DNA of 64,000 nt from Chromera velia (lineage: Eukaryota; Sar; Chromeraceae), in assembly GCA_018398765.1 (NCBI GenBank), contig JAHBMJ010002216.1, positions 1 to 64,000 of the forward strand, read 5' to 3'. The position numbers and the translations under genes are program-made. How positions within the stretch are numbered: the stretch's first letter is position 1; each line of letters begins with the position of its first letter. Below, in pieces: positions 1 to 11,854 of this stretch. The notes under the pieces were generated by a model, which saw only the letters and a program-made list of their open reading frames with translations, had not been told where the DNA came from and did no database searches.

Positions 1-1
1 G

Positions 2-237
2 CCTTAGGCTTCCGGCCCCCATCGTCCGTCTCTTTCCAAGTGCATCGCCAGCCCATGCCGACGACCGCCCGAACCTTGTTCCTCTTAACCTTCCTGCCGA
101 GCATCCAATTTCCTACAATGTTCACCAGCCACTCCTTCAGGGCAGCGAGCTTGTGAGACCCCGAGTCGATCTCCTCCTTTGTAGCGGGGAGCTGGGTAGA
201 GCCCTTCTTGAAACGGCTCATCTCCTCCTCGTACACG
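2..237 (-). CDS. Start of reverse transcriptase, Copia-type element (partial at window edge)
   Basis: The minus strand of the first 60 bases encodes [20 protein letters not shown]. This matches the conserved first block of Copia reverse transcriptases (Trp, two residues, Trp-Lys, then Asp-Gly and Lys-Ala-Arg). The remainder of the RT is beyond the window. Confidence 0.75.
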
Positions 238-1339
238 GCAGCTCCCGTGAACAGGAACCCTGACCGAGGGTTCCTGGAGGAAAGGCAAGACAGGTGAGGA
301 AGACCGTACCACCTCTTGGTGGGGCTCTTGGGCGTCCCAGCCTGTTTGGGACTGCCCTCTTCCCTCTCCCACGCCAGCGCCCCAGCAAACGACGGAATGC
401 CTCTCTCCTCCCAGAAATCATCATTCCAGTTCCTCCCCGCCACCTCGGGCACTCTCCTTGCTCGCTCCTTCCTCAAAACCTCCATCGCACAGAGGGTGTT
501 GAACTGCTCCCACTGCGGGCCCTGCAAAACCTCATCCACCTTGTTCATCTCCTCAACTTCCTGCTTGGGCGGGTTCTGCCTCACGATGGGTCTTTCTCCA
601 GCCCTGGGAAGTTTTCGACCCCCTAGGACTCCCCACTCATCATCTGAGGAGCTGCTGTCGCTCCCGGATCCCAGGCCGCCTGCCTCAAACGTTGACAAGC
701 TGGCATCCAAGACATACCCGTCCCTGTCTGTAGACGCTATCAGAGACGGAGGCTCCTCATCCATCTCCACATTCTCCGCAATAGGGCCCAGTGGCTCAAC
801 TCCCCCAACTTCATTCCCTTCTTCAGATGCCCCCTCGGCAGCAGGAGGACCCCCATGATCCTCCGCTCGCTCCTCTCTGCCTGCGTTCAAAGGAACAACA
901 GGTTGAGACTTAGCAGCCTCGGGGACAACACGTGACTCCCCCTCGACAGGAGGCACAGCAGGGATAACAGAAGAGGAAGGCACAGCAGAGGAAGACGACG
1001 ATGCGCAGGGATCTGCAGAGACCGCGTCTACAGAGCCCTTTGCACCCCCTACCCTTTCTTCCTCCGGCAGTTTCCAAACTCCAACTTCACGGAGCTAGAC
1101 GGGGTCATCAATCATGTGCACAGCCTCTTCGGGGACTCTTCCTCCCCGAATGTCGAACACGTGCTTGATGGACGACCGCTTCACTCTCTCGTCCCTGATT
1201 TCCTTGACCTTGAAAGCGAGGGGGTCCCTTACTGAAAGATCAGGTGTGAGGTCTGCCCATCCGTAGCTCCTACGCCCACAAGCTTTCTCCTGTTGTCCCT
1301 CTGGACAACTGTCCCCTTCACGGGGTGGGCCTCCATCGG

Positions 1340-3196
1340 CTAACGATCGTACGAGGAGAACTCCAGCACAGCCAGACCCAAAACTCTCCTCTCTAGGATG
1401 GGAGTTCTTTGTTCAGACCGGGACCTATCTGCGCCCCCCGGGTGTGCCGAAGGGTCTATCGGCCTATCCTCCGGTTCCGACTCATCACCTCTACCCCTCT
1501 CGGCAGAAGACTCTGCCCCTCTTTCATCGTCTCCGTCATCCCTAGAGAAGATCCTTCTCACAAACAATCTTCGCGGTCGTCTGCGAGCAGATAGATGGAG
1601 GCGGGCCCTCTCCCCAACGGAGATACCATGATGTAGAGCTTGGGAAAATCTGGGAGGAACGTCCCCCCCGCCATCTCCGCCTCCCTTATCATCAGTTCCC
1701 CCGCCCCAGTCTCCTCTAGAATAACCCTTTGGAGGTGGGTCGTGCGGAGAATTGTCTGGGGAAGGGTCTCCTTGACCTCCATTTCCATCAGAAGGATCCT
1801 CCCCGTCATCTCTATCATCTAGGTCTGACCCGCTCGATCTGCCCCACAGCAGAGACTCAGAAGCGAAGGTGTCTTTCTCAGTCTCCTTATCCTCAGCACC
1901 CGAAACACAAGCGTGAGGGGACTCTTCCTCTCCTCTTCTCTCTCTGCCTGTCTTTGCCACAGACGCATCTGAGAGCTCCTCCCAAGCTCGGTCCCCACGG
2001 CCGACCTTGTTCTTGTCGACCCTGTCTCTGGGGTCTTTGGGAGGGACGACCTCTACCGTGGGGTCTTCTCTCTCGAACACGATGGGGCGCGAGCGGTCAT
2101 CGTGGTGCTTCGACCGGTGGAACATGTACCTGACCTGGTAGTACATCTCACACACGAGGCACCATGCCTTCTCATCTTCGTTGCTTTCTGTCCCCCGGAA
2201 CACGTCCCAAAAGTGTTCCATCATCCGATCTCCTCCTTCCGTGTACACCCGGATGCTTGCAGCCACTGGATCCGGGTCGTAGGAGCTCAGAAGAACATAG
2301 TTCTGGAACTCTATCCGCTTATACCCGTAGTACCTCTCGGGAAAACCAACAGCCATGGACAGCCCGACTGTCCAGAACTTCCCCTCCAAAGGGGTCCAGT
2401 AGGCATACTCGGCTCCCGGGGGCTCAATCTGAGACAGACCGTCTGTCTCCCTCAATTCCCTGTCAGCCTTGATCCACTCCTACTTGGGCATGTCCAAGTA
2501 GTTGAGCGCCGTGTGCATGTAGTATTGCCCCCTACGCTTGCCCCCAGCGGCATCGGGAGCAATGGAGACTCGGAGACTCCTCAAAGTGGTCCACCCCTCT
2601 GGGATCTCAATCCGACGGGGCTGTGGAAGCGAGTGCAGATAGACGCCCTGGTTCTGTGACATAATCTTCTTGAGGCTGTCCTCCTCAAGATCGAAACCCA
2701 TGTCACCAGGGAACACCCCATGTGCTTCCTGGATTTCGTCTTGCATCCTTGTTGCACTCCCGCTTCTCCACGAGTCCCCCTTGATATCCGTCGTCAGTCG
2801 GGGTGCCAAGTAGTTCTTAAGGGTGTCCAAAACCTCTCCCTGCATGATCTCCCCCAAGTCGGGGTGGAGCATGAGCACAAAATGATGAGTCCAAGCGTCA
2901 TACACCCCCCGGTGGTACGTCATGAACACAGGCCGCTCCACCTTCCAATTGTACCCCAGGGGCTCCCCGTCGGCCCCCAGGAGGCGGTTCCCCTTCTTGT
3001 CACAAAAGACGGGGCCTGAATCCTTCATCCGCCTTCCCCGCGAAGGAGCGCGAGTATGCTGCCACACCGTCCCAGGCGTGCGCAGCACCCTAGGGCCTGA
3101 CGGGTCCAGGATGGTCCCCTTCATCGAAGAGCCGAGCGGGACAAAGAAATCCGGCAGCGGCGACTCCCCGGAGTCGACGGAAGCCCTGTTGGACAC
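1340..3196 (-). CDS. Linker between integrase and RT of the Copia-type element (fossil)
   Basis: Two adjoining open stretches (about 2480-3196 and 1340-2455) lie between integrase and reverse transcriptase. The first is rich in aromatic residues ([19 protein letters not shown]). The second has an N-terminal structured part and a long Asp/Gly/Arg-rich tail. I recognise no family. The linker from integrase to RT is about 3.4 kb, long for Copia elements, and its structured part may be an extra domain of this lineage. Confidence 0.5.
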
Positions 3197-3644
3197 AGCA
3201 GGAGAAGGAGACCGTACTCAGGCACCCGCCGCCCCTGTTTCCCTTACCGAGGCCTCAGCCTGAGCAGGGGAGGGGTCAGAAGGCTCTGCAGGATCAGGGG
3301 GAGGGAGGGAGGGAGGGAGGCAGTGCAGAGGGGAGGGTAGAGGAAGCCGATGACGAAGCCGATGCCTGCGCCTCAGTACTCGAAATCTCCTGATAGCCTT
3401 CACAAAGGTGAGTGAGTCGAGGGGCTTCCCACAAGCCCACAACACCTTCGCCCTCATCCACCAGTTGGAAAGAAAATTTCCTCGCTGGCCACTGTGTCTC
3501 TCGCTGCAACCCCTCGTACCGTCCCACCGGAGATGTGCCCGGAAGGCCTAGAGGGAATCCCCTGTGACCGAGGTCGCTCCTACCTGCCCGTCTGCGGTAG
3601 CGAGCGCCTGTGCCCCCTTCTTGCCTTGCAGAAGTTTTTCAGAG

Positions 3645-5576
3645 TTAAGGATCCTCCTGTTCTCCTCCCGCCGGAGCCAGGAAGATGGTTCCATCCTGAT
3701 CGAAGCGAGGCCCCCCCCAGAGGCGGAGGTTATCCAAGACCGTCTGCAGATGCTCCGGGTGGACCTGCAGGACGGTAAAACGTTCCCCTTGAACGTTTCT
3801 CTCCTTGTGCTTGTGGAGAACCGCAACCACATCATGTGTGAGCGGAGCCAAAAACTGTACAATGACTCCACACAACTCCGTTCCTAGGGAAGGCATGAAT
3901 ACCACCGCGGTGTCCTCCACTCTCCATCCAGGAGGCGCTCTTCGAAAAGTCAGGGTAAAAGGGATGCCTTCCACCGTTCTGTGGAACGCACAGGAATACC
4001 CCCAACATTCCCCCATCACCACGAGGTGAATCACAGCAAGGGGAAAACGGTGGTTTGGCTCCGACATGAGGAGGGCCACTCCCTCCCGATTGCTGCGGAT
4101 GCAGCGCTTGACCAGAGCCTGCAGACCCTTTCCAACGTACGGAGGTCCCTGATGGTACTCGATAGGGTGTAGTCCGGGGGACCCGTCCCCCTGGAGCCAC
4201 GACTGGAAGGAGACACCCGCTCCCGCCTTCTCTCTATCCATGCACACCAGGTGCGGACGTCCCAGCCAGCGAGTAAAGTAATGCGCGCAGTCGATGAGGG
4301 AAGCCTCATCTTTCTCCTTAGCTGGGTGGGCCAGAGAGAACCCGGCTCCTGGCTCGTAGAGAACGACCATCATTCCGAAGCCCCCTATCTCGGCCTTCGC
4401 GAGAAGGTCCTTGAAGAACCAGATATCGACGATCCAGACCGTTCCCTTGATTGGCCCCCAATCTGCCAATAACTGCTCACTCCTCTTGTGAATCCGGGGA
4501 GTGATCGCGTTCTTCAGCTGACAGAGGGGATACGCAGAAACCCACCTTCTGCAGTCTTCATCGATTTCAATGCCCTCAGCCGCGAGAGTCTCCTTGAGAT
4601 CATCGAAGTTCTGGTATCCGTAGCATGTGTGCAGCGCCATCACCTCACGCTTCTGGTCGACCATGATGGCCGAAAAGGCAGCCAGGTGTGTCCGTTTGTA
4701 CCCGTAGTCCCATGGTTTGAAGTGGGCAGCACCCCCAGCATCAAACTTTCTCACCGTGAGAAAGGGACCTTGCTGACAGTGGTCGGTGTCCGCCAGCTCC
4801 GAGGCAGTCCATCCACCCACGACCCAATATGTGATTGGGTAGGCAGCCACAGGGACCTCAACGCCGTCGGATATGGCTCTGAAGTCCTTCTTGGCCGACC
4901 TCTTCTTCTCCGCGTCGGGGAGAGGGGTTTGGGGAATCCTCTCATGAGGATCCCTCTGCTGCCTCAGCTTTCGCGCCTTGTTCCGCCGGTCCCACACCTC
5001 CTGCAGTGACTGGAACCGGTACCCGCATGAACTTCCTTGAGGACCGCCCCCAAGAGAGTGCTCAAAGGACTCGTTTGGGACGGCCTTGTGGTGCGGGCTG
5101 CGGTCGTACACTGCTCGAGGGAGGTGGTTGAGGCCGTACCCGTCCGGCCTATCTCTCCAGGACTTGTGGATGATGCAGGCCTCCGGTGCCCCCACCTTGA
5201 AAGGGGTGTCCATGACCTCAACATCAACCTGCGGAATGCCCTGACGCACCCCCTCCTGATATATCAGGTCCATAGACAGCCTCACCCCATGTGAGATCTG
5301 CCTCTCCTCCTTCGTTTTCTCAGCCCATACGTGGTAGGCGGGAAGGACATCCTTCGGTGAAGAACGAGGGACGAAGAGACCTACACTAGGAGCATTGTGA
5401 ATCAGCACGTCAGGGAGATTCGGCTGATCGACCGTGTGGAGGAGGCAGGGGACAACAATGTTCTTTGGAGCGCCGGAGGGGTCATGGGTGCCGAACCCGA
5501 TGCCCAGAACCGCAGAACAAAAGAACACCGCCTCATCCCCCAGTCCCCGTGACTGGAGGGGCATCTCCAACTGCAC
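3645..5576 (-). CDS. Integrase region of the Copia-type element (fossil)
   Basis: This 643-residue open stretch carries a pre-integrase zinc-binding pattern (LHTCYGYQNFDDLK, then two spaced cysteines before a Lys) and then an integrase core. The first Asp is in WIVDIWFF and the second in VCMDREKAG. The following helix region (YVGKGLQALVKRC) sits where the catalytic Glu is expected, but I cannot place that Glu with certainty. It lies downstream of the protease-like part and upstream of the linker and RT, which is the Copia order. Confidence 0.8.
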   Translation of the reverse strand: MQLEMPLQSRGLGDEAVFFCSAVLGIGFGTHDPSGAPKNIVVPCLLHTVDQPNLPDVLIHNAPSVGLFVPRSSPKDVLPAYHVWAEKTKEERQISHGVRLSMDLIYQEGVRQGIPQVDVEVMDTPFKVGAPEACIIHKSWRDRPDGYGLNHLPRAVYDRSPHHKAVPNESFEHSLGGGPQGSSCGYRFQSLQEVWDRRNKARKLRQQRDPHERIPQTPLPDAEKKRSAKKDFRAISDGVEVPVAAYPITYWVVGGWTASELADTDHCQQGPFLTVRKFDAGGAAHFKPWDYGYKRTHLAAFSAIMVDQKREVMALHTCYGYQNFDDLKETLAAEGIEIDEDCRRWVSAYPLCQLKNAITPRIHKRSEQLLADWGPIKGTVWIVDIWFFKDLLAKAEIGGFGMMVVLYEPGAGFSLAHPAKEKDEASLIDCAHYFTRWLGRPHLVCMDREKAGAGVSFQSWLQGDGSPGLHPIEYHQGPPYVGKGLQALVKRCIRSNREGVALLMSEPNHRFPLAVIHLVVMGECWGYSCAFHRTVEGIPFTLTFRRAPPGWRVEDTAVVFMPSLGTELCGVIVQFLAPLTHDVVAVLHKHKERNVQGERFTVLQVHPEHLQTVLDNLRLWGGPRFDQDGTIFLAPAGGEQEDP

Positions 5577-6170
5577 CTTCCACTCAATGAAATCTTAAAA
5601 ATTGTCCCATGACAAGATGCTCATAGTGCCGGTGGCGCGTCCTTCTGGGAAGCCCCCCGTCTGGGGGCCCGTCCCCCTCCTCTCCAACACCCCTCGTGAA
5701 CAAACCCGTCCAGTCCGGGATATTCGGCCCCCCAAAGGCACGGATAAGGCTCCTTACCTTCCTCCAGGAGATGAGGTTCCCGAACGTACAGGAGTCAATA
5801 TAGATCTTGAGGACCCTGTACTCGACCAGCTCGGGGACTTGGGATCTTGCATTTCCCGAAACCTTGTAGACCTCGAACTTTTCTGGAAACCCAGCCCGAC
5901 ACCGGGTCCTGCTCGGGTCCTTTATCAGTTCACTCTCATACTGGGAGACCGTATAGACCGTAGACTTTGAACCAGAGGGCACCGCACCCATAGTGGTCTC
6001 GTCCTCCGGTCCCTACGTACGAGAGATGATCTCAGGGAGATGGAGGTCCTGCTCTTCCATCATGTTCCTGATGCACTAGACTCCTCCCGTAGTGAACTCC
6101 GACTGGAAGGCTTGCATGACTGTCATGCAAGTCTCCAAACCTGCAGGGAAGATAGCCCACCCCATATGTT

Positions 6171-6501
6171 CTAAGCCCATCCTTTCAGGCTCGTCGGACA
6201 AGATCGTTTGCCAGGCTCCACAGACTCCTTTTCTCTATACGTCGACCCCCGTGTGGGTTCCAATAGGATCCCAGGCAGACAGGCGCTCCATAGCCCCATC
6301 ATACCACACATGGAAGGTCGTTGTGTTATAGTTGGGCGAGTACTTGGCTCCCGGCTCATAGCACAAAGGAAGGCCAAGGCAGTCTGTAAAGCGAACCTTT
6401 CCGAGAGACCCCTCCCCATGAGTGATCTTCTCCTCACCCTTGGATGCGTGGATAGTCAGGTTGAACGAGTCCCCCTTCCCACATGAGATGCCACCCATCA
6501 C
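6171..6501 (-). CDS. Protease-like region of the Copia-type element (fossil)
   Basis: The stretch HGEGSLGKVRFTDCLGLP matches the general pattern of the second half of Copia aspartic proteases (a G-x-G strand, then a hydrophobic strand, then P). It lies exactly between nucleocapsid and integrase. I could not confirm the catalytic D-S/T-G triad, so the call rests mainly on position. Confidence 0.45.
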
Positions 6502-6522
6502 TATGACATCATCATCGTCGTC

Positions 6523-7539
6523 CTAACCCCCAGGACCGACAGTCTGCGAGGACACAGGAGGGACACTACCCCTCCGCTGCGCCTGTCCGGAGTCTGAGTT
6601 CTTCTTCTCGAAGTTCTCGTTGTTGAACCTGCCAGGAGAAAGGGTGTGCTTACCACGGCCGCGACCCCCACCGCCTCCTTTCCCCCCTAAGCCGCCCCCA
6701 CGACCAGGATAGGGAGACCCTCGATGGTCTCCGGAGCTGCCTCCATGGCCTCCTCCTCCCGGAGGACCCTTAGGGCGGCCCCCCGAGCCGCCCCTGTCCT
6801 GCCTGGTCTTGTCCATCTGTTGCATCATCCACCGCTTCTTCGCATTCTCATCAGGGCAGTTGTTGGGAGCATGGTCCATCGTTTTACACGCTGGGCAGCC
6901 GTCCTTCTTTCAAATCTAAGGACAGGCCCCATGGCCCCCCCACTCTGCATGTCCCTCCGGACGGTTGCATCTCAGGCACTGCCCATCGCAGTACCCGTGA
7001 GGAAGGCTCTTCTTGCTGGCAGAATCCCAACTCACTTTGTCCCACAAAGACCCAAACTCTCCATCCCACTGACCGGGTTTGATGAGAGTTTCTCCAGGTC
7101 CCGCCATCGTCCCGATGAATGTATCCGATCCGGTTCCATCCCGGTGTCAGACATCATATCGATCGAGAACGGGGTTCCTGTTGGGGCCTCTGGGGTTGAC
7201 TACGGCCTGAGTGGGAGGACGGTCCTTTCTTTCCACCCCCTTATGACAGTCATTGTATTGACTGGAGGGAGCAGAGGAATTGGACCTAGGAGAGCGCCCC
7301 CAATTGGAGCTCCCTCCGCCATCCCCCTTGCCGGAACCCCCTCCAGCACCGCCCTGCCTCCCATGATCAGAGTTGCCCCTGCCCTTCCCGCCAGGGTCAG
7401 GGGTCTTTCCTCCTGAGGGTCTCCCTCCCTTTGCCTTGGAAGGGGACTTCCTCTGCGGGACTCCTCCAGGCCCCGCGAACGCCACAAAAGGAACCTTTGG
7501 AATGATACCCCCCCGCGAGGCACCCCCCGAGTCCCTCAC
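6523..7539 (-). CDS. Nucleocapsid part with CCHC zinc knuckle, Copia-type element (fossil)
   Basis: A perfect retroviral-type zinc knuckle, CPACKTMDHAPNNC (C-x2-C-x4-H-x4-C), is encoded on the minus strand at about 6856-6897. It is surrounded by Gly/Arg/Pro-rich sequence typical of RNA-binding nucleocapsid tails. A second Cys-rich stretch lies about 80 bases upstream in element sense. It follows the Gag core and precedes the protease-like part. Confidence 0.75.
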
Positions 7540-7722
7540 ACCGAAGATTGCCGCCTTCTGTTCCTACTCTCTCTTCAGGTCCTCGACGAGAGCTCCCTTA
7601 ACCAGGCCCCGGTCCCAGGCATCCCCGAGAGACTTGTTGAAGGTCTCCGCCTGGGCAGCGATGACGTAGATCTCCTTAATGATCTCCACTTCGCTGGTGA
7701 GGTCCACCGGGTTCTGCCTCTC

Positions 7723-9401
7723 CTACCACCTCATGATGAGGTCGTCTGGCAGGTGTGCCGTCAGGAGCCCAAGCCTGTACTTCACGTCAAGCTTATGGAT
7801 GATGTTCTCCTCAATCAGGTGGTTCAGGAGACGCTTGTGATATGCGAGCAGCTCTGTGTAGGTACCGAACCGACAGGGCTTACAGGCAGTCCTCTCATAC
7901 TCCAGCGCGAGAGCAGAGGTCGAGTACTGGATCGTCTTGAAAAAGTGTGCAAAGATCATCGCCACGACCTTCTCTCGCATCTCCACAAAGGTCCTCGGGA
8001 CCGATGTCAAGATCTCCTCTAGGGTGTAGGCGATGAGGGGATCTTCAGGGTCACACTTCGGCCTCCCCTGAGTCCCACTCGACTCCTTAACTCCCAGGAA
8101 AGAGAAGATGTCAGGAGCACCCGGAGCCCCGACATCACCAGTACGCACCTCCCTACCTACAGACACCGTCGCAGATTCAGGGGGAGACACAGCAGGATAC
8201 ACCCCCCCACCCGTAAGGGGGGTCATCTGGAATACCGAAGGCAGGCGGCCTTCAGCAGCACCCCCAGGGACGCCCTTGGCCTGGGGAGGAGGAGAGAGCA
8301 CGTCTATCTCCTTACGGAGTTTGTCGGCTTGCTCGTTCAGAACAAACACATCTGGTGCCAACTGGTCAATATGACCTTGCAAGGTCGCTACCAGCGTATC
8401 CCTGTCAGCCTTCCCAGCGTCGAAGACCTCTTTCTTCTCGGCCCAGGATGCCAGCTCTGATACGTACGTCTCCTTCCCTTCGGACCCCTCAGGGAAGTTA
8501 TCCCTCTTAGGTATGCCACTCAGCACTTCATTCTCCTCCTTCTGGATCTCCAAAATTTGGAGCTTATCAGCACCCCGTGCGGTGTCCAGACCCGATATCT
8601 GGGCCACGAGGTCCTCGTACTGCTTCCTTTTCTTCTCCACCAGGGTGGTGTCAGGTTGCACACTGACCACCTGCACCCCCCCACTGGAACTGCTATTGCT
8701 ACTGCTACGGCGGTCCCGCTCATCAGAGGCCGGACGGTGCTCACCGGACACGGGGACGGACATCTGACGGGAGGTGTCTGGTATCGTTCCTGTCTCCTCC
8801 TCTGTCTTCACTTTCGTCTCTGTTGAAGCTCCCCCATGGAGCTCCCCACCTAAAGAAAACACAACAAGGCGAGACAGGGAGAAGGAGGAGGGTTCCTTCA
8901 GAGTCTGCAAGCAGAGGATCTGCTCGTTCAGAGACTTTAACTGGGGACCAGAGATTCTCTCCTTCTCTCGGCGTGAGAGAAGCTCCCTGATTTCCATGAT
9001 CCTCGCCTTGCCCATTCTCAGGACGTCGGTCCGCTGCAGATATCTCTTCATCCACTCTGCATCAGGCGGAGAGACGCAGTCCACAACGTGTTTATGGAAA
9101 ATCCGGAGCTGCTTAGAGACTTCCGAGCTGAGGTGGGGCACCCGTTCCACCATCTTCTCCAGCACTTCCACCTCGGTCCTTGCGACGTAGTGCTTGATGT
9201 TGACCCCCACCTTGTTCCTGTTGGTGAGGGTGAGCCCGCCGCACCACTCATCCGAGTCCCCAAGAATGGCAACAGCATCTGCATATTGCTATGCCCACTC
9301 GATGATGTCCGCATCGTCCGTGAGGCCGAAGACGCCCACGGTCTTCGCCTCCATACCCTTGATCGCAACACACCCGTGGGGAGCGTCTTTCTTAGGACCC
9401 A
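7723..9401 (-). CDS. Gag-like region of the Copia-type element (fossil)
   Basis: This is the first coding block inside the 5' LTR. It is about 550 residues long, with an acidic and coiled-coil-like middle and a C-terminal part (around EMREKVVAMIFAHFF) that resembles the Copia Gag core. It starts near an ATG at about 9401, roughly 80 bases inside the primer-binding site, as expected for Gag. It belongs to an element that looks broken, so it is annotated as a remnant rather than an active gene. Confidence 0.7.
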
Positions 9402-9474
9402 TGGTAAGTCACCTGCAGTAGGGAATTGGGAATACAACAAGGGGAATGTTGTCGGAATAACAACGGGAGACTCC

Positions 9475-9490
9475 CTCAGTGACGGCGCCA
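9475..9490 (-). other. Probable primer-binding site of the Copia-type element
   Basis: On the minus strand the sequence reads TTTTCA, one base, then TGGCGCCGTCACTGAGG. A PBS starting TGG a base or two after an LTR ending CA is the classic arrangement, and TGGCGCC is a common PBS start. The priming tRNA is not identified. Confidence 0.6.
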
Positions 9491-9491
9491 G

Positions 9492-9982
9492 TGAAAAGTA
9501 AAGTCTCACCTCTCTTGAAATTCCTCCAGTGGAATCCTATGGGCCCTCCCGTGTCGATCCTCTAGCCTTTCCAGAGGACTCTTCAAACTGCTATACTCCT
9601 GAATTCCTGGCCCTCTCCTATTAGAGGACCACAGCGAATACGTCACCCTAACGTACTCATCTAGACCGATACAGATAATCCAAAATAAATATCTGATCAG
9701 TCTCTTCACCAGACAGAAAATCTATGAACCCCCACAGTCCACAGTACACTCCTGCTGGTGGCCTCGTGCAATACTCAGAGCACAAGAGAACCATAGAGAG
9801 ACATAGAACACAGTACAGATCCTACACATGAAGCTCTGTCAATCCCTAGGTCACGTCTCTCATTCAGACGGACGGTAACCGCCGTGCACGTCTGTCTAAC
9901 TGTCTGGAAATTAATTCGGGACCGGAATTAATTCTGAAGCCTCCGATGGCATAACTGCACCATCGGCCTAATTGAATCCCAT
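9492..9982 (-). repeat. Presumed 5' LTR of the Copia-type element (outer end not determined)
   Basis: The inner border is placed at 9492 because the plus strand starts TG here, directly beside the primer-binding site. The outer border is uncertain because the partner LTR is outside the window. Composition and style change to AT-rich spacer by about 9980-10050. A short palindromic segment around ttaattcgggaccggaatta lies near 9910-9935. Confidence 0.45.
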
Positions 9983-11854
9983 ATGAAGGCTTGGAGCATA
10001 CACCACCACGGTGAGTGCCTCGGGTGTATTTCTTACGCCAAAGTGCATGCAGGCCATACCATGGAACTCACAACATGCACACCTCTATCGCAGGCGCCCC
10101 GCCACCCCGTGTGGACGGGCCGCCGCGTGCGCGTCGCACCTTTCTCTGGCTCGGGGCGAAGGGACGAATGGAAAGGCCGGGACCGGAATTCACCCTCCGC
10201 AAATCTGATCAGGAACGGGACCGTCGTTTTCTTTCACATCTACCCAGTCATATGTTCCTGCACTTATCCGCCACCAACTTTCATAGAATAAAGGAGGTAG
10301 AGGACGAGCCATCATCTGGCGGCATAGCCGCCCCCCTGCTCCAGGCTTTTCTACATACCAAACAGAAATGAAAAGACAAAAAATATCGCTATTTTAGCCT
10401 GAAAACAGTACCAATCGCATCAAAAAATTATCATGATCTCAGATCTGGTCTTCATTTTGAATGTGGTAGCTTCTGTGCCACTTTTCATTTGAGATTAGTA
10501 GGGAAGAAGAAGAGAACAGAGAGAGACGGCGGCAACAGATTGGTATCCGTGCTAGTATCCATGCGACTGCATACATGTGCAACATTCTATGACGCACGCA
10601 CATACGCGTATCGCCAGGTCAGACAGCCATCCGTCTATAGTCACGTTATCCCATCCAAGCTCAAAAATGTCGCTTTATAAATGAGATTACCTAATGCACC
10701 AAAAATGGTCTCATACAACCAAAAAATGAACCAAATGCTATATATTCTCTCATGCATTAACTTTTGCAATTTCGTACTAAATGCGACCTGACGAAGTATC
10801 ACTTCTAGGCTTAAACGCCACATCTAACTATATTGAAGGTGACAAAGAGTTTTTATAATTTATCATAATTTCTGGGAGGTTCTGCCAAAAGCAGAACAAA
10901 AATGTTAAGGGGGAGAAGGAGTTTTCACAATTTTTGGCTATTTCTGGCAAGTTTGCCAGAAATGGTGCAAAAATTCTAAGGGGAACATTGATGGTAGAAC
11001 AAGGATATTTTCCATATATTTAGCAACGCTTACAAAAACATCATTTTAAGCCCCACATAGCCCCGCAGGATCCAGTAAGCATATAAACTAGTTTAAACGC
11101 TCTAAGAGCTTTTGACCTGTGATAGAAACTCTATGAATCAGCTCTCTCTACATCATTACATATTTAACAAATTTTTTGATCGATCCATAGTCTACTTAGA
11201 GAGCGTTCACATTATGGTACTATTAGTGTATTTTTGACTTCCATGTACCCCCTTGACACTCTAAGAAATTCAATAATCCCTTTTTAAAATATATTATCTT
11301 AAAGCGAAGGAGCCAACGGAATGGAAACATCAACGTGGAAACCAACAAGGGCTGGGGAAGGAACGTCGATCAAACGATTGAACTTATACTCAAAGTCGAC
11401 AGACAACACTTCACCTCTCTCTGGCTGCTATTGCCTGGTTGCTACAGTAAACAGGTCAAAAGTGACAGCTTGTATTACATCTTCCATGGGTGATAATCCC
11501 ACAGTCACGGCCACAGAGAGAAGAATTTTCAAACTTCAACGTTATTTGTTCATGGTGACCCTTAATGAAGGTGTTCAGGAAGCCTTTCAGATGTCAGGTT
11601 GCTTGACAGACTGATGTACAAGACTGTATCAACCAATTGAAGTAGATCGGCTCGATCTTTAGATATTGATCTGGGTACGTAAGATACGTATCGTACGAGT
11701 GCTTTGCACATGCACGTATATGCACCGCGGCTGGCCGGGGTCGACGTGTGCAACAGCCGTGCCGCAGGCGTGGCCAGTCTTGAATGAGCCACGCCGCAAA
11801 CGTGGCCAGCCTTGAAGAATCCTTTTCAAGACATACTAGAGTGTCAGGAGGGTT
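9983..11854. other. AT-rich spacer with scattered repeats, no gene seen
   Basis: No convincing coding exon or splice-linked frame is visible. Two near-copies of a ~70-base unit sit in tandem at about 10842-10984. Each ends in a run like TTCTAAGGGG and holds a small stem (TTCTGCC..AGCAGAA in one, CTGGCAAGTTTGCCAG in the other). Around 11740-11835 there are two copies of a GCCGCAGGCGTGGCCAG-type motif that also occurs inside the MITE starting at 11855, so an older relative of that MITE may lie here. Confidence 0.6.

Larger units (their letters stand above)
1..9491 (-). mobile_element. Ty1/Copia-type LTR retrotransposon, 5' part, cut by window edge
   Basis: The order along the minus strand is Gag, CCHC knuckle, protease-like region, integrase, long linker, then the start of reverse transcriptase. 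Integrase before RT is the Copia (Pseudoviridae) order. The RT begins only at the extreme left edge, so RNase H and the 3' LTR lie outside the window. A primer-binding-site-like sequence (minus strand TGGCGCCGTCACTGAGG) ends next to the inferred LTR border at 9491/9492. The coding region is interrupted several times and reads as a fossil, although protein similarity is well kept. Base composition is GC-rich with few A/T tracts, unlike the AT-rich spacer that follows. Confidence 0.88.
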
